Positions 6,456 to 7,118 of a stretch of DNA of 7,118 nt are shown piece by piece. Positions within the stretch are counted from its first letter, which is position 1. Each line of letters begins with the position of its first letter. Position numbers and translations under genes: made by a program. Below the pieces are notes generated by a model. The model had not been told where the DNA came from. It saw only the letters and a list, made by a program, of their open reading frames with translations, and did no database searches. The stretch comes from Candidatus Alistipes excrementipullorum. Its GTDB lineage: Bacteria > Bacteroidota > Bacteroidia > Bacteroidales > Rikenellaceae. The stretch is from contig DXGW01000086.1 in NCBI GenBank assembly GCA_019113665.1, positions 1-7,118 of the forward strand, written 5' to 3'.

Positions 6456-6541
6456 GCCCAGGTGGTGGAATTGGTAGACACGCTACTTTGAGGGGGTAGT
6501 GGCTAATTACGGCCGTGTGAGTTCGAGTCTCGTCCTGGGCA
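6456..6541 (+). tRNA. trnL: tRNA-Leu (anticodon GAG)
   Basis: This 86-nt class II tRNA has a 7-bp acceptor stem (GCCCAGG with CCTGGGC) and a D-arm containing AATTGGTAGAC. The anticodon stem is CTACT with GGTAG, and the 7-nt loop TTGAGGG has GAG at 6490-6492. A long variable arm is characteristic of leucine tRNAs, and the T-arm contains GTTCGAGT. The discriminator base is A6541. CCA is not encoded (CAA follows), so it is added after transcription. GAG reads CUC and CUU codons. The gene has its own promoter and terminator, so it is a single-gene transcription unit. Confidence 0.97.
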
Positions 6542-6542
6542 C

Positions 6543-6581
6543 AAGAAAACCGTCGGAAATATCCGACGGTTTTCTTTTTTT
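6543..6581 (+). terminator. Intrinsic terminator after tRNA-Leu
   Basis: Perfect 15-bp arms at 6543-6557 and 6562-6576 enclose the loop AATA, and the T-run continues to 6581. It starts one base after the discriminator's neighbour, so the tRNA precursor trailer is the hairpin itself. The A-rich left arm gives U residues on the opposite strand, so it may also end the convergent Crp/Fnr-family transcript, which stops at 6599. Confidence 0.92.
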
Positions 6582-6598
6582 GCATATCTCCGGCCTCG

Positions 6599-7118
6599 TC
6601 ACACGAGCATATAGCCATTCTCTGTTTTGCGTACCACCCCCTGCCGCACCAGTTGTGCAAGCGTGCGCGACAACGACGGCCGCGCCACACCCATCATATA
6701 GGCCGTCTCCTGAAGATTGCGTATCGCTTCGTTCTGCCTGAGGTAACCCAACACACGCGACGACAACGTCTGCAAGGCAAACTGGTGCACCTTGCTGTTC
6801 AGAAAAAGACTGTGGTCGGAGAGTATGGTCAGAAAATTGCGCAGCACGGCCCGGTCGCTCTCGATCAGCGAACGCACACACTCCTTGCTTACCACCCACA
6901 TCTTGCAGTCGCTGTTGGCTATTATCGTAACCGGGAATATGCCGTCGGTACTGAATATGAAAGCCGAAGCCAGCACATCGGGTGCCGAGAGCGAATCAAT
7001 GGTGATTTCACGCCCCTCGTCGTTGACCATCTGGGCGTAGACGCTGCCTTCGCACAGCAGGAACAGCGATCGGCATGCACTGTTCTGCATGGCTATGAAC
7101 TCCCCCTTGCGGTACGAG
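6599..7118 (-). CDS. Crp/Fnr-family transcriptional regulator, 5'-truncated
   Basis: The frame stays open to the right edge, giving about 173 residues. The ATG at 7088-7090 is internal, because the codons before it read YRKGEFIA, a normal cyclic-nucleotide-binding-domain strand. The order is a partial effector-binding beta-roll (SLFLLCEGSV...), then a dimerisation helix (about VRSLIESDRAVLRNFLTILSDHSLFLN). A C-terminal winged helix-turn-helix follows (LSSRVLGYLRQNEA...) with recognition helix ARPSLSRTLAQLV. The phosphate-binding cassette region (APDVLASAFIFSTDGIFPVTI) lacks the GE...R(S/T)A signature of cAMP-binding CRP, so cAMP is unlikely to be the ligand. No Fnr-type N-terminal cysteine cluster can be assessed, because that end is missing. 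Target genes and effector are unknown. It is convergent with tRNA-Leu. Confidence 0.9.
   Translation of the reverse strand, partial: SYRKGEFIAMQNSACRSLFLLCEGSVYAQMVNDEGREITIDSLSAPDVLASAFIFSTDGIFPVTIIANSDCKMWVVSKECVRSLIESDRAVLRNFLTILSDHSLFLNSKVHQFALQTLSSRVLGYLRQNEAIRNLQETAYMMGVARPSLSRTLAQLVRQGVVRKTENGYMLV

Noticed and set aside
1..7118. Mobile element, CRISPR array, phage or defence system
   Set aside because: I saw no transposase, integrase, regular repeat-spacer pattern, terminal inverted repeats or target duplications. The tRNA-Leu 3' end is not followed by an integrase or a repeated attachment site within the window.

Overview
The window looks like chromosomal DNA from a GC-rich member of the Bacteroidales. 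An Alistipes-like (Rikenellaceae) source is my best guess; it rests on composition and gene types, not on a search. The strongest evidence for the phylum is promoter architecture. Three intergenic regions each carry a Bacteroidetes primary-sigma promoter (TTG, or TTTG, then TAnnTTTG), and in all three the spacer is exactly 20 nt. The S46 dipeptidyl peptidase and the lack of clear Shine-Dalgarno sequences agree with this.

Layout, left to right. (1) A 5'-truncated FAHD1-like fumarylacetoacetate hydrolase family gene (1-477) is followed 25 nt later by a complete lipoprotein of the GH127/DUF1680 family (503-2539). (2) A perfect 20-bp hairpin (2548-2593) separates this pair from a convergent small cupin gene on the minus strand (2605-3054). 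(3) A 184-nt divergent intergenic region holds the cupin promoter, an overlapping dyad and further repeats. It leads to an HxlR-family regulator on the plus strand (3239-3586), then a bulged hairpin. (4) A strong promoter drives maf (3742-4341), which overlaps by 4 nt an S46 peptidase with the DPP11 specificity residue (4338-6356). (5) A third promoter drives tRNA-Leu(GAG) (6456-6541), which ends in a canonical intrinsic terminator. (6) The 3' part of a Crp/Fnr-family regulator on the minus strand (6599-7118) runs off the right edge.

Most genes here are housekeeping or nutritional. DPP11 releases Asp/Glu dipeptides in the periplasm, Maf removes non-canonical or excess pyrimidine nucleotides, and the GH127 enzyme probably trims arabinose-type or related sugars from glycans. 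The HxlR/cupin divergent pair looks like a small self-contained regulatory module and is the least explained part. I saw no mobile element, CRISPR array, phage gene or defence system, and nothing that amounts to a new biological system. The more useful observations are the promoter set, the candidate operator, the DPP11 assignment and the missing cupin ligand.
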